A DNA stretch of 32,968 nucleotides from a virus, in IMG/VR virus record IMGVR_UViG_3300017714_000071, positions 1-32,968 of that record. One strand, written 5' to 3'. The notes beneath the pieces were generated by a model. It worked only from the letters and a program-made list of their open reading frames with translations, had not been told where the DNA came from and ran no database searches. Shown here in pieces: positions 15,151-23,488 of this stretch (the stretch's first letter is position 1; the number at the start of each line of letters is the position of its first letter). Made by a program: the position numbers and the translations under genes.

Positions 15151-15615
15151 ATGGAAGCTACACAATTTAAGGACTCAAAAGGCGAGATCTGGACACTCGA
15201 CATTAACGTAGGCCACTACTTAAAAATAAAGTCAAAATTTGGAATAGACATTTCTGAATCTTTTAGCCAAGAAAACAACTGGCTGGCAAAACTAGCAGCA
15301 CACGAAAATATTGAAATACTTTTGGGGGTTTTAGACCTGCTTACTTCTGAAGAGAGGGAAGAGAGGGGTTTAACTCTAGATCAGATGTACGAGGGTATGA
15401 ACGGTGACGTTATTGCCGATTCCACTCAAGCACTTGTCGAAGCCACGGTGCTTTTTTTACCTGCCCACAAACAGAAAGCGATGAGGATAGTAGTCGATTC
15501 AGTGAAAGTGGGCATGGAGAGGACAGTGAAGCACATAGAGGAAAAGGCAGTAGAAGTTCTGGAGAAAGTGGAAGAGGAAGTGGACAAGGCGATCCAGAAC
15601 GAATACAAGACATAG
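15151..15615 (+). CDS. Tail assembly chaperone, gpG-like (zero-frame product)
   Basis: A 154-residue protein. The start 15151 has GAGGGG upstream; the longer frame begins inside the previous gene. The N-terminal part (QFKDSKGEIWTLDINVGHYLKIKSKFGIDI) is typical of phage tail assembly chaperones that hold the tape measure before tube growth. After the slippery site at codons 101-103 the zero frame continues as a helical, Glu/Lys/Val-rich tail (HIEEKAVEVLEKVEEEVDKAIQN). Location before the tape measure supports the call. Confidence 0.75.
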   Translation: MEATQFKDSKGEIWTLDINVGHYLKIKSKFGIDISESFSQENNWLAKLAAHENIEILLGVLDLLTSEEREERGLTLDQMYEGMNGDVIADSTQALVEATVLFLPAHKQKAMRIVVDSVKVGMERTVKHIEEKAVEVLEKVEEEVDKAIQNEYKT

Positions 15616-15887
15616 CATCGCAAGTCTATAATTTTATCTGGGAGACATCTGGAATACTAAAGTTAGACCCAAGGCCATTTAAGTTTCACCAGCTTCTTTT
15701 AATGCGTGAAGGGTGCGAGTCTGAAAGTTGGGATAGGCTTGCGTACTTCATTGGAGTTTACTTAGCGAGTCAAGGTAACAAAAACATAAATGTAGACAGT
15801 TTCCATAAGTTTAGGCAGCAGAAAGAAAAAGACAGCTCGATAACTAAAGAGGAACTCCACTCACTTAAGTCCCATTTTAAGGATTAA
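15151..15887 (+). CDS. Tail assembly chaperone gpGT-like, -1 frameshift product
   Basis: Joined as 15151..15459 plus 15459..15887, giving 245 residues. Ribosomes slipping back one base on T TTT TTA (15453-15459) enter a frame that is open without stops to TAA 15885-15887. The added part begins TCPQTESDEDSS, runs through a Ser/Gly/Glu-rich linker, then a helical T-like domain (RIQDIASQVYNFIWETSG... WDRLAYFIGVYLASQG). That T part has no ribosome site or start of its own before 15702, which supports frameshifting. This is the conserved strategy of lambda G/GT. About 157 bases are coded in two frames. Confidence 0.8.
15453..15459 (+). promoter_or_regulatory. -1 frameshift slippery heptamer
   Basis: T TTT TTA in the phase of the upstream gene (codons CTT TTT TTA) fits the canonical X-XXY-YYZ pattern, allowing both tRNAs to re-pair after a one-base backward slip. 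No obvious strong downstream pseudoknot was found, so the yield cannot be judged. Confidence 0.8.
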
Positions 15888-15889
15888 CT

Positions 15890-16522
15890 ATGGCGCAGTA
15901 TGGTATCAATCCGTTTGCATTATCCACGAAGTTTAAAGTAGGAAGGCTGACGGGAAACCAAGCCTTTTCCACTTGGTCTATGAACAATATAAATAAGTGG
16001 ATGAAAGAGGCCGAAAGCAGGATGTTTTCTGCAGCAGCTTTTTGCCGCACTGACATGCGTAGGTCTTTTGGCAGAAAAACAAAGTCCGTAAAAGGTCGAA
16101 ACGGGTACTATTGGGGGTCAAGCAGACCTAGTGCTGCGGGCTCGCCTCCAAGGAAAAAAATGGGTAAAGGAAAGGCGGGTCTTCAATTTGTTACTTTTAA
16201 ACAGGAAAAGCAGTTCACTTTTCGCATTGGCTCTGACATGTTTCCGTCTCCGTCACCAAAAGATAAAACAACTTTTCACGCTGACGTAATCCACAACACA
16301 GGCGGAACTGGCAAGGTCTGGCTCCCAATTCATGTAGACCAGATTCCAGATAGGAACTTTAGATTTTGGGCTATTAGCGGAGTCGTCAAGTGGCCTATGA
16401 CTTGGAAATCATCTTACTACCCAAAAAGAAACTACTTAGAGACACCAAAGAAGAAGACAATTAAACAATTTCGAACATTGTTTTCCCAGCTAGACCAGCG
16501 TAAGGGTAAATTAGCAAGGTAG
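15890..16522 (+). CDS. Neck/tail-joining protein, HK97 gp10-like (putative)
   Basis: A 210-residue basic protein. It carries a segment SSRPSAAGSPPRKKMGKG (about 76-95) like the SxPGxPPxxxTG signature of HK97-gp10/gpZ-type neck proteins. Helices precede it (NINKWMKEAESRMFSAAAFCRTDMRRSFG) and strands follow (FRIGSDM). Such proteins link head and tail. Here the gene lies between tail chaperone and tape measure, not before the tail tube genes, which is unusual. AAGGA precedes the ATG. Confidence 0.55.
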   Translation: MAQYGINPFALSTKFKVGRLTGNQAFSTWSMNNINKWMKEAESRMFSAAAFCRTDMRRSFGRKTKSVKGRNGYYWGSSRPSAAGSPPRKKMGKGKAGLQFVTFKQEKQFTFRIGSDMFPSPSPKDKTTFHADVIHNTGGTGKVWLPIHVDQIPDRNFRFWAISGVVKWPMTWKSSYYPKRNYLETPKKKTIKQFRTLFSQLDQRKGKLAR

Positions 16523-16546
16523 AACTTAACGTATTAGGAACCTGAA

Positions 16547-18736
16547 ATGGCAAATCCATCCACAAGAGCGTCAGTTATACTAGGGCTCAAAGACAATGTA
16601 ACCCCACGCCTAAAAAGACTTTCCGGCGGTCTCGACAGGGTAGCAGTCAAAGCTCAGAGGGCTGGGCTCGCTATGGGAGTTGGTGCAGCTGGACTTGGAA
16701 TGGTTATGAAAAAAACCGTGGGTGCTGCCGTTGAGCTTGACGACAACATGCGTAAAGTCCAAGCTCGCGCAGGAAACATGGATACCACAAAGCTAAGTAT
16801 GCTTAGGGAAGAAGCAAAGCGTCTTGGCCGAGAGACCAGTTTTACCACTGGAGAAGTATCAGAGCTTATGGCTACTTTGGCGCAGGCAGGTCTTAGCGGT
16901 GATCAAATTGATGCCCAGACGGAAAACATGTTAGCTTTTGCTCGTGCCAATGGACTTGCAACAGACGCTGCCGCTGAGTTTGCTTTCCAAGCTGGCTTGG
17001 CTTTTGGGATCGACAAGGGCGACACAGCAGGGATTGAGCATGTTACAGATGTTATGACATATGCTGCCACAAACTCCTTCCAAAGCGTGGAGGACATAGG
17101 AGAGGCATTTAAAATGGTCGCACCTGTAGCCAAGGCAACGGGACAGTCCATTGAGGACGTAGGAGCATCTCTCGCTATTATGGCAAACATGGGAATTAAA
17201 GGATCGAATGCTGGACGGCAGATGAAGAATGTTTTGCTCAAGGTGGGAGAGAGTGGATCGGATGTTGCAAAAACGCTGGGCGTAGAGGTTAGAAACTCTC
17301 AAGGCGATATGAAAAAACTACCAGAGTTGCTCGCAGACTTTTATGACGCAACTGCCGACATGGGTAACGTAGACGCAATGAAGTTGTTTAACAAAGCATT
17401 TGGTAAAATTGGACTTAACGCTGCGATGATTGGAGGTCAGGGTGCAGAAAACATCCGAAAGATGGCGAGAGAGATGGGAGGTCTTGGCGGGTTTACTCAG
17501 AAGACTTCCGATCTAATGGATGCCGGAATAGGTGGAGCTCTCAGGAGGTTAATGTCTGCCGTGGACGGTATTGTTATTGCCATCGGAGAGTCGATGGTTC
17601 CAATCATAGACGGCTTGGCGAAAGTGTTTTCCTTTTTACTAAACGTCGTCACTCCAATAATTGCAAACTTTAAATGGCTAGGTGCAATAATAATGAGTGC
17701 CTTTGGTGTTCTTGCTGGAGGAGCAGCTACCCTACTGACCATCGCAGGTGTTTTCACGATTGCGTCTGCTGCAGTTTCTGCTTTATCTTTTGTTTTCGGC
17801 ACGTTAGCTTCAATACTGTCAGCTGTTGCAGTTCCCGTAGGTATAGTGGGTGTAGTAATAGCTGCCCTTGTAGCAACTGTAGGTGCTGCGGTTCTTATGT
17901 TTGTAGACTTAGGGCAAGTTTCTGCGGGACTTGGTAAGCTATGGGCAAGCATAACGGAGACAGCTAACAACTTATTTGAAACGGTTAGCAGTGGCTTTAA
18001 AGGAATACAAGATGCAATGAAGGCTGGTAACATGGATTTGGTCTGGGACATTATACTCCAGACTATGAAAGTTGCGTTCTTGCAGTTTATGGACTTTTTT
18101 GGTGACACATGGCGTGACAAAGTAAAGTGGGCTGTGGACACACTGTATGGTTTTGCTAATGGCTTTAACGAACTTTGGGCTACAATAATTGACGGACTAA
18201 CTTCCGCGATCATAGGTCTTCTAGATCTCCTCGGCCTTATTGACGACCGAATGGCCGATGGAATGCGTAAGGAGATGAAGAACATACGCAGGGAAAAGAG
18301 AGAGGCTGCTCAGGCAAAAATTGATTCCATCAAAGCGTCGATTGACGGAGTGGTGGGGTCAAGTACAGACGCAGAAGTAGCTAAGTTAAACGAAATGCTG
18401 GAACTAGCTGAGAAGGCTAGAGAAAAAGTAGACGAGGCCGAAGCAGCAAAGCAAGACCAGAAAAAAAAGCCTTGGTGGGTGCAAGCGGCAGAGGATGCAA
18501 AAACAGCTGCCCAAAATGCAGCCAACGCTGCTTCTGAATGGTACAACAAGACTTTTGAAGAGGTCGAGGTAAAGACAAAAACCACCCACGGTTCGATGGG
18601 GGCTTTTTCTGCTGCCGGTCTCGCGTCAAAGCTAAACAAAGATATGTATCAGGTGGCTAAAGATCAGCTTACTGAAGTTAAAACTACAAATCAAATTCTA
18701 CTAAAGAATCGTAAGAAAGGGGTATGGGTTAACTAA
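16547..18736 (+). CDS. Tape measure protein (TP901 type)
   Basis: A 729-residue protein that fills the tail tube and sets tail length. Residues about 60-300 are the TP901/PhageMin_Tail core (LDDNMRKVQARAGNMDTTKLSMLREEAKRLGRETSFTTGEVSELMATLAQAGLS... FKMVAPVAKATGQSIEDVGASLAIMANMGIKGSNAG). Residues about 375-460 hold several hydrophobic segments, as usual for membrane-penetrating tape measures. The remainder is amphipathic helix and coiled coil. At roughly 0.15 nm per residue a tail near 110 nm is inferred. AGGAA precedes the ATG. Confidence 0.92.
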   Translation: MANPSTRASVILGLKDNVTPRLKRLSGGLDRVAVKAQRAGLAMGVGAAGLGMVMKKTVGAAVELDDNMRKVQARAGNMDTTKLSMLREEAKRLGRETSFTTGEVSELMATLAQAGLSGDQIDAQTENMLAFARANGLATDAAAEFAFQAGLAFGIDKGDTAGIEHVTDVMTYAATNSFQSVEDIGEAFKMVAPVAKATGQSIEDVGASLAIMANMGIKGSNAGRQMKNVLLKVGESGSDVAKTLGVEVRNSQGDMKKLPELLADFYDATADMGNVDAMKLFNKAFGKIGLNAAMIGGQGAENIRKMAREMGGLGGFTQKTSDLMDAGIGGALRRLMSAVDGIVIAIGESMVPIIDGLAKVFSFLLNVVTPIIANFKWLGAIIMSAFGVLAGGAATLLTIAGVFTIASAAVSALSFVFGTLASILSAVAVPVGIVGVVIAALVATVGAAVLMFVDLGQVSAGLGKLWASITETANNLFETVSSGFKGIQDAMKAGNMDLVWDIILQTMKVAFLQFMDFFGDTWRDKVKWAVDTLYGFANGFNELWATIIDGLTSAIIGLLDLLGLIDDRMADGMRKEMKNIRREKREAAQAKIDSIKASIDGVVGSSTDAEVAKLNEMLELAEKAREKVDEAEAAKQDQKKKPWWVQAAEDAKTAAQNAANAASEWYNKTFEEVEVKTKTTHGSMGAFSAAGLASKLNKDMYQVAKDQLTEVKTTNQILLKNRKKGVWVN

Positions 18737-19632
18737 TGGGAGCCATAACAGAAAAACAAGAATCGAGGTCTTTGTCGCACTCTGCGGAGTCGGCCTCACA
18801 TACTAGAGTTTATAATTTAATTGACTATCAAGACGCACAAGAAGCACTTGTAGCACTAAATAATTTTATTCCGCCTACGGTTATTGTAGGTAACTTTTTA
18901 TGTATTCTACCAGAGTTTGACGTATCTCCAGACTTTTCCGATCCAGACAGAACTTTGCACACAGGAACAGTTACTTGGAACACTGCAGACCAAGCTGACG
19001 GCGGCTCTGGATCAGAAGACGACCCAAAAGAACCCGAAGACAACACATCGTTTTCCTTTTCCTTTTCGGCTATGTCTGACATGAAGCTGAGGTCTCCAGC
19101 AAACAGCACCCCCCGCTTAGTAATTGGTGACAAAGTTACGAGTACAGACGATTACGAGATTAACAGACAGCACCCTGAGCTCCCACCGGAGGGTGTTGAG
19201 TTTAACAAAGCTATTGTAACCATATCTGCTAAAACTGTAATACACAGCAACACTGCATCGAACGAGTGGTTTAAGGATAGGCTTAACCAAGTGTGGACAC
19301 TAAACAATAGTAGCTGGAGGAGCCTTCCGGCTAAGTCAGTAGCTTTTACCGGACTTGAGGGATCTCGCAGGAAAGACGGACACTGGGACGTAACGTATTC
19401 TTTTGAGTACAGGCCAGACAATGCAGGGGAGGATATAAAAAATGGTGATCAGACGTTTAAGGTTCCTGCTACTTCTGGGTGGCAATACATTTGGGCTGAA
19501 TACTCAAAATTAGATCAAACAACAGACGAAGAAGATAACCAACCTATTGTCAAGCGTAACATCAAAAAAATTCACATAAATGATATATATGAAACATCAG
19601 ATTTTTATGCTTTAGGAATGGTGGGGGTATAA
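18736..19632 (+). CDS. Distal tail/baseplate protein (putative)
   Basis: A 298-residue protein beginning on the last base of the tape measure stop (TAATG). It is strand-rich, with an acidic low-complexity loop (DGGSGSEDDPKEPED, about 88-103). The middle section (VEFNKAIVTISAKTVIHSNTASNEWFKDRLNQVWTLNNSSWRSLPAKSVAFTGLEGSRRKDG..WDVTYSFEYRPDN) resembles baseplate hub or Dit-like domains. Position after the tape measure suits a distal tail protein; no family was recognised with certainty. Confidence 0.5.
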   Translation: MGAITEKQESRSLSHSAESASHTRVYNLIDYQDAQEALVALNNFIPPTVIVGNFLCILPEFDVSPDFSDPDRTLHTGTVTWNTADQADGGSGSEDDPKEPEDNTSFSFSFSAMSDMKLRSPANSTPRLVIGDKVTSTDDYEINRQHPELPPEGVEFNKAIVTISAKTVIHSNTASNEWFKDRLNQVWTLNNSSWRSLPAKSVAFTGLEGSRRKDGHWDVTYSFEYRPDNAGEDIKNGDQTFKVPATSGWQYIWAEYSKLDQTTDEEDNQPIVKRNIKKIHINDIYETSDFYALGMVGV

Positions 19633-19634
19633 CG

Positions 19635-21452
19635 ATGGGTAAGAAACCAATCAAGACTGAAAAAGCTAGGGCTAAGTCTGGGAGGGGTGTATCCGCTTCT
19701 CAATGGAATGGGTTCCTTGCGATGCACACCGACTACTACAATGGCAACGCTTCAATTGGAGCCTTGCCTCCACTATTGCAGAACTCCGTAATAGCCAGTG
19801 CTGTCTTGAAAGACGGCACTAGCTCTGTAGGTGCTTTCCAACCTGTCAGAATTGTCAAGAACATAAACTTCGTTAGCCTAAGCGCAACAGCACCCTGTTA
19901 CGAAGTTGTGCCTGTCGATGACGAAAACTATAAAGACAAACACGGAAACTACGGGTTTACATTGGCAGAGGGCGTAGGTGAAGAAGCCGGAGGACGCATC
20001 GTAATATCTGGTCTTGCTATCGCCGAAGTCAAAGCTGAGAAACTTTACTATGACAAGTTGGAGCAAGCTAGAAAAGGTTCTTACGACTCAGCTTTCTATA
20101 TGGTTGCCGATAAAACTTTAAGTACAGACACGGAAGTGATATCTCCTGTCGGCCACTTTAAGATTATCAGCTGGTATGACCCCGATGCGGTCGCCAAATT
20201 TGAGGCAGACGAAAAGCTATATGTTGCTATTGATTTAGGGCAACGATCTACTTTATTTTCTGCGGAGATATCATCTTCGATACCTAAATCTGTGTACGAT
20301 TCTCTGACTGAAACTACTACTTATTCTTCCCAAACCGCTACAGTTTATTTTGGTAAAGACGAGACGACTGCTACCGAAGGAAAATTTGAAACAGAAAAAG
20401 ACGATGCGTTTAAGATATCAGTTCACAACCACACATCAGAAAACATCGGGAAGGGTAAGATATCTGTAATATATTCTCATGAGTACAATAGATTTCTTGC
20501 AGTAGCCCCAGCACCACTAGAAGAGGATGAGATTTGCCCAGAAGTTTATCAAACTTGGTATGAAACAGATATACGATGTGTCGGAAACGGAACGCAGGGT
20601 GAGGGGGAGCTGCACCAGTATAAGAGGCAGAACACATATGAATATAAATGCGAATATGACCCCCTACTTGACATCATTAAATGTTGTCCAGATATGTTCC
20701 AAGGAGCTTGGTTTTATGATCGAAGAATTGCCTGTAGTGTTGACTGCTGTGAAGACTTGCCACCAGACTACTGCACAAACTGTGATGATTGCGTAACTCT
20801 TTACCTCCAGAACATCGACACTAAAACATACAAAAAGACTGGTGCCATTATAGGTGGGACTTCAGTCGTGTACAAGGTTTGCACGCCAGATCCGTGTTAC
20901 TGGTATTTGACTGACCAAGAAATTGCCAGCCACATTGACTTTGATGGTGATATATGCCCTTACCCTGAAGACACCGCAAACCCAGACCATTACTATACTA
21001 TTTGGTTAGTAAGTCTTGCTTGTGAATCAGGAAGTGACCACACGGTTCAAGACAAATATAAGGTTTCGGTAGACAGGCTGTGTGTTAATCACGGATCAAC
21101 TGTTCCAGCCTCTCCTTCGCCATATAAACCCCCTGCCAACACGCTAGTGTCAGGTACTTCCATGTCTGGAGCTCATGCGGAACACGTAGAAAAACTATGC
21201 TCCGACCCTGATGTAACTGGTACACTTGATGTCTACTATAATGGTAATTCTGGTCAAAGAGTTCTATTCCAAGTTGGGTTTGATATCACAAAAGTCGATT
21301 GCCCAGATTGCGGATCTGACTACTCCTCTTGCTCTGGATCAGGCTCCGGAGGCTCAGGAGGCTCAGGCGGAGCTGGGAGCTCTGGATCAGGCTCCGGAGG
21401 CTCAGGAGGCTCAGGAGGCTCAGGCGGAGCTGGCGGAGCTGGGAGCCCATAA
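19635..21452 (+). CDS. Large tail-tip or appendage protein with Gly-Ser tail
   Basis: A 605-residue protein. The N-terminal 230 residues are beta-rich (VASAVLKDGTSSVGAFQPVRIVKN-like pattern), and about 320-500 are rich in cysteine pairs (CCPDMF, CCEDLPPDYCTNCDDC), suggesting metal binding or disulfides. The last roughly 40 residues are Gly/Ser/Ala only, encoded by repeats. It follows the putative distal tail gene and likely forms part of the tail tip or a receptor-binding appendage. The start follows a GGGGG run; no better one is seen. No family recognised. Confidence 0.55.
   Translation: MGKKPIKTEKARAKSGRGVSASQWNGFLAMHTDYYNGNASIGALPPLLQNSVIASAVLKDGTSSVGAFQPVRIVKNINFVSLSATAPCYEVVPVDDENYKDKHGNYGFTLAEGVGEEAGGRIVISGLAIAEVKAEKLYYDKLEQARKGSYDSAFYMVADKTLSTDTEVISPVGHFKIISWYDPDAVAKFEADEKLYVAIDLGQRSTLFSAEISSSIPKSVYDSLTETTTYSSQTATVYFGKDETTATEGKFETEKDDAFKISVHNHTSENIGKGKISVIYSHEYNRFLAVAPAPLEEDEICPEVYQTWYETDIRCVGNGTQGEGELHQYKRQNTYEYKCEYDPLLDIIKCCPDMFQGAWFYDRRIACSVDCCEDLPPDYCTNCDDCVTLYLQNIDTKTYKKTGAIIGGTSVVYKVCTPDPCYWYLTDQEIASHIDFDGDICPYPEDTANPDHYYTIWLVSLACESGSDHTVQDKYKVSVDRLCVNHGSTVPASPSPYKPPANTLVSGTSMSGAHAEHVEKLCSDPDVTGTLDVYYNGNSGQRVLFQVGFDITKVDCPDCGSDYSSCSGSGSGGSGGSGGAGSSGSGSGGSGGSGGSGGAGGAGSP
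21334..21448 (+). repeat. Short tandem repeats coding a Gly-Ser tail
   Basis: Repeated units of GGCTCAGGA/GGCTCCGGA and GGAGCTGG, with a larger duplication of the block beginning GGATCAGGCTCCGG (about 21336 and 21382). They encode the SGSGSGGSGG-type C-terminus. Such arrays change length by slippage. Confidence 0.75.
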
Positions 21453-21454
21453 AC

Positions 21455-21832
21455 ATGAACCCACAAAAGATAATAGACCTAAACAACAAGTTCCCGTGTC
21501 CCTCTGGGCATAGAGGAGATGTTGTGGATTGGAAAACTAATAGACTGTGCGGGCTAAGGCACAATAGGGATGTTCCAGTATTTGAATGTAGCTTGAAAGG
21601 GACAACCTGCACCGTAGAGCCCTACATGTCTGGGCAGGAGGAAGATTGCTGCAAAAAATGCGATCACTTCTGGAGGCACGATGAGATAGAGCTCCACCAG
21701 CTAGGGGTGCAAAAGACTGCACCTATAGAGGTAAAACTAAGGAAGTGCGAGTGTGGCAGGATGTATGAGGGAACGGCTGATTATAAAGGTTGCGGTATTA
21801 CGAAGTGCATAAACCCAGATTACATAAGATAA
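21455..21832 (+). CDS. Cysteine-rich protein closing the late operon
   Basis: A 125-residue protein with eleven cysteines (15, 32, 45, 52, 65, 66, 69, 98, 100, 113, 118) and several histidines; CCKKCDHFWRHDE suggests zinc binding. The ATG at 21455 with GGGAG upstream is chosen, because the longer frame runs through the Gly-Ser repeats of the preceding gene as a meaningless Arg/Leu repeat. It is the last gene before the terminator. Role unknown; a tail-tip partner of the cysteine-rich neighbour is possible. Confidence 0.6.
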   Translation: MNPQKIIDLNNKFPCPSGHRGDVVDWKTNRLCGLRHNRDVPVFECSLKGTTCTVEPYMSGQEEDCCKKCDHFWRHDEIELHQLGVQKTAPIEVKLRKCECGRMYEGTADYKGCGITKCINPDYIR

Positions 21833-21896
21833 GGGAAGGCTATTTGCCCCGATAGCTGGTGTGGAATCTTGTTGAGGAAGCACCTCCCTTAACATA

Positions 21897-21939
21897 AAAA
21901 GCCCCTGTAGCTCAGTGAGTTACAGGGGCTTTCTTTTTT
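21897..21939. terminator. Bidirectional terminator between convergent operons
   Basis: GCCCCTGTA (21901-21909) pairs perfectly with TACAGGGGC (21921-21929), and inner CTC/GAG pairs extend the stem. A run of A precedes it and TTTCTTTTTT follows, so it works on both strands. It lies exactly between the rightward and leftward operons. Confidence 0.9.
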
Positions 21940-22327
21940 ATTGGTTATAGTGAGGATATTGAATTTCCCAAACCTCTTTAATTCGATGTCTCCGCCCGTC
22001 AGTCCAGTCCTTAATAAGCCCATATTTGACGGCAAGAGCGTGATCTGTCGTAAAAGCGATGTAGTTGTTTTTACGCGGAAGCGAGAGAGTCGCACACGTC
22101 TTTCCCCGCCACGTCTCCAGTTTCTCAATATGATATCCCAGCCGGAAAAGCACCTTCTCAACCATCCACGTTGTGCATCCACGCTTTGACTTCCTGCCCG
22201 ACAGACGGAAAACCTCGTGAACTTCCTTGTAACTCTTGCCAGTTGCAATCGCGACAGCAATAACAGTGCAGTCGTTTGTATCTTGGATCGCCTTTTTTTC
22301 TGCCAAGATTGATTGAGGAATTGCCAT
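21938..22327 (-). CDS. Papain-like cysteine peptidase-type phage protein
   Basis: A 129-residue protein. It has the NDCTV.A.A.ATGKSY.EVH motif (Cys20) found in a widespread family of small phage proteins, a later DHALAVK (His96) and KDW (Asp107), giving a Cys-His-Asp arrangement of a C39/papain-like fold. RGCTTWMVEKVL lies between. No signal peptide is visible. AGGAG is 11 bases upstream of the ATG. It is the last gene of the leftward operon. The function is unproven: it may cut a peptide bond, possibly in lysis or takeover of the host. Confidence 0.6.
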   Translation of the reverse strand: MAIPQSILAEKKAIQDTNDCTVIAVAIATGKSYKEVHEVFRLSGRKSKRGCTTWMVEKVLFRLGYHIEKLETWRGKTCATLSLPRKNNYIAFTTDHALAVKYGLIKDWTDGRRHRIKEVWEIQYPHYNQ

Positions 22328-22348
22328 TATACTACGACTCCTAACTTT

Positions 22349-22636
22349 TTACTGGTTGTTATTTTCTACGTCTGAAACTATGGTCGAGTAAAGCCCCATT
22401 ACCCAGTCTGCACTGTTTTCACCAGTGAGCTCTTTATTTTCGACACCAGTGCTTTTGAAGTATTCTTTTATAAGTCCAATCATCTCTAGCGTACCCCAAA
22501 GCATTGCCTCTTCTCGCGTAACCTCCTTATCTACTGACTCAAGCAAAGCTGCGTAGTTTGCAGCCATTGTTTTTATTTTACACTTTGTTTCAAACGCTTC
22601 TCGCATCAGCTGTATTGATAGGTTTAACTTTGTCAT
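22349..22636 (-). CDS. Small helical hypothetical protein
   Basis: A 95-residue protein starting at 22636, chosen because GGAG lies eight bases upstream; the longer frame runs through a promoter-like region. It is predicted all-helical (IQLMREAFETKCKIKTMAANYAALLESV, EEAMLWGTLEMIGLIKEYF). No family recognised. A promoter and nested inverted repeat lie just upstream, so it may have its own control. Confidence 0.55.
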   Translation of the reverse strand: MTKLNLSIQLMREAFETKCKIKTMAANYAALLESVDKEVTREEAMLWGTLEMIGLIKEYFKSTGVENKELTGENSADWVMGLYSTIVSDVENNNQ

Positions 22637-22645
22637 CTTAGTGTC

Positions 22646-22695
22646 TCCGAAGTTGGTTGTGTCTTGTACTTCTTTATCATACAAGTTACTTCGGA
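22646..22695 (-). promoter_or_regulatory. Nested inverted repeat over a promoter
   Basis: TCCGAAGT (22646-22653) pairs with ACTTCGGA (22688-22695), enclosing CTTGTA (22663-22668) paired with TACAAG (22680-22685). All pairs are perfect. It covers the -10 box of the candidate promoter and could be an operator or a leader hairpin. Confidence 0.45.
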
Positions 22696-22703
22696 AACTA
22701 CAA
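22676..22703 (-). promoter_or_regulatory. Candidate sigma-70 promoter
   Basis: On the minus strand, TTGTAG (22703-22698) and TATGAT (22681-22676) are separated by 16 bases. Transcription would start about 30 bases before the 22636 start codon, and would serve the last two genes of the leftward operon. Confidence 0.4.
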
Positions 22704-22766
22704 GTGAGATATTTAAGAATTGCCAATATTTAACGGAATAGTTTTTTTAACTCGGTTTTTACCGCT

Positions 22767-23054
22767 TTACTTTATTGAAATACTTTCTGCAAGCACGCAA
22801 ATTGCCTCTTCCATCTTTAGTTCCATCAGCTCTGAAATCCCAGAAACCCGCAATGCTGCGTGCATTAGTTCATGCTTTAGCACTCGGTTATACCTAGACT
22901 GCTGGAACCTTAAATAGTCATCCAGTTTGATAACTCTTTCGCTTACGTAGCACGCACCCTCACATCTTTCCCCCTCGACCAAAAGGTTTTGTACGTGCTC
23001 CACAACAAAAGACTGACCCAAGACTGTGACTTGGTAACTGTTGTTTTCAATCAT
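22767..23054 (-). CDS. Small HExxH metallopeptidase-like protein
   Basis: A 95-residue protein with HELMH (61-65), the zinc-binding helix of metallopeptidases, and a later EEAICVLAE (82-90) that can supply the third ligand, as in small phage zincins. The N-terminal half is a strand region ending in an acidic patch (KLDDY). No signal peptide. GGGGGG sits five bases before the ATG, and the start overlaps the preceding membrane-protein gene by eight bases. It may be a regulator-cleaving or lysis-linked peptidase. Confidence 0.65.
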   Translation of the reverse strand: MIENNSYQVTVLGQSFVVEHVQNLLVEGERCEGACYVSERVIKLDDYLRFQQSRYNRVLKHELMHAALRVSGISELMELKMEEAICVLAESISIK

Positions 23055-23247
23055 TTTTCCCCCCTAAGCAGCTAACTGTTCCGCGAACTGAAGCACCCCC
23101 AAGGCACAACAAAATTACGCTTTGCATCGTGTTCCACACAACAGGCTCGGATGCACGCCCCGATATAGATAAATAACTGAATATACCGACCATCACAAAC
23201 ATTACGATTCGCGATGATGAGAGTTTTCCCTTTTCATCTCTTAACAT
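23047..23247 (-). CDS. Small membrane protein, holin-like
   Basis: A 66-residue protein with a charged N-terminus (MLRDEKGKLSSSR) and two hydrophobic segments (IVMFVMVGIFSYLSI and MQSVILLCLGGASV) joined by a short polar turn, the shape of a class II holin. AAGGAAATAAG precedes the ATG. It is the best holin candidate in the window, but small membrane proteins of other roles look the same. Confidence 0.55.
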   Translation of the reverse strand: MLRDEKGKLSSSRIVMFVMVGIFSYLSISGRASEPVVWNTMQSVILLCLGGASVRGTVSCLGGKND

Positions 23248-23248
23248 C

Positions 23249-23488
23249 TTATTTCCTTCTAATTATGTTACCGTTTTCGTCGTAAAGAGGATGCTTTTCT
23301 AACCATTTGTTTGCACAAATAAAAGAACAAAAATAGTTGTCCTCCCAGCCTGCTGCAATCCGAGCAAAAACGCTTTCAACTGCCGTCTGAGTGCCGCAAT
23401 GCTGGCATTTGATTGGGACAGGCCATAGCCCCAGCAATATCAGTGGCATTAAATACACAACACGCAAAAACTTAAATCTTCTGTTCAT
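23249..23488 (-). CDS. Membrane-anchored small zinc-binding protein
   Basis: A 79-residue protein with one N-terminal membrane segment (VVYLMPLILLGLW) followed by CQHCGT and, later, FCSFICANKWLEKHP. The four cysteines suggest a treble-clef or TRASH-like zinc site outside the membrane. AGGAAG precedes the ATG, and the start lies inside the end of the next upstream gene. Function unknown. Confidence 0.55.
   Translation of the reverse strand: MNRRFKFLRVVYLMPLILLGLWPVPIKCQHCGTQTAVESVFARIAAGWEDNYFCSFICANKWLEKHPLYDENGNIIRRK

Noticed and set aside
17497-18285. 262-codon open frame on the minus strand
   Set aside because: Shadow of the tape measure gene, with low-complexity Ala/Ser/Thr content and no ribosome site or family.
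21901-21920. tRNA 5'-half look-alike (GTAGCTCAGT) that could be an attachment site
   Set aside because: It forms one arm and loop of a perfect terminator, no further tRNA parts follow, and there is no integrase.
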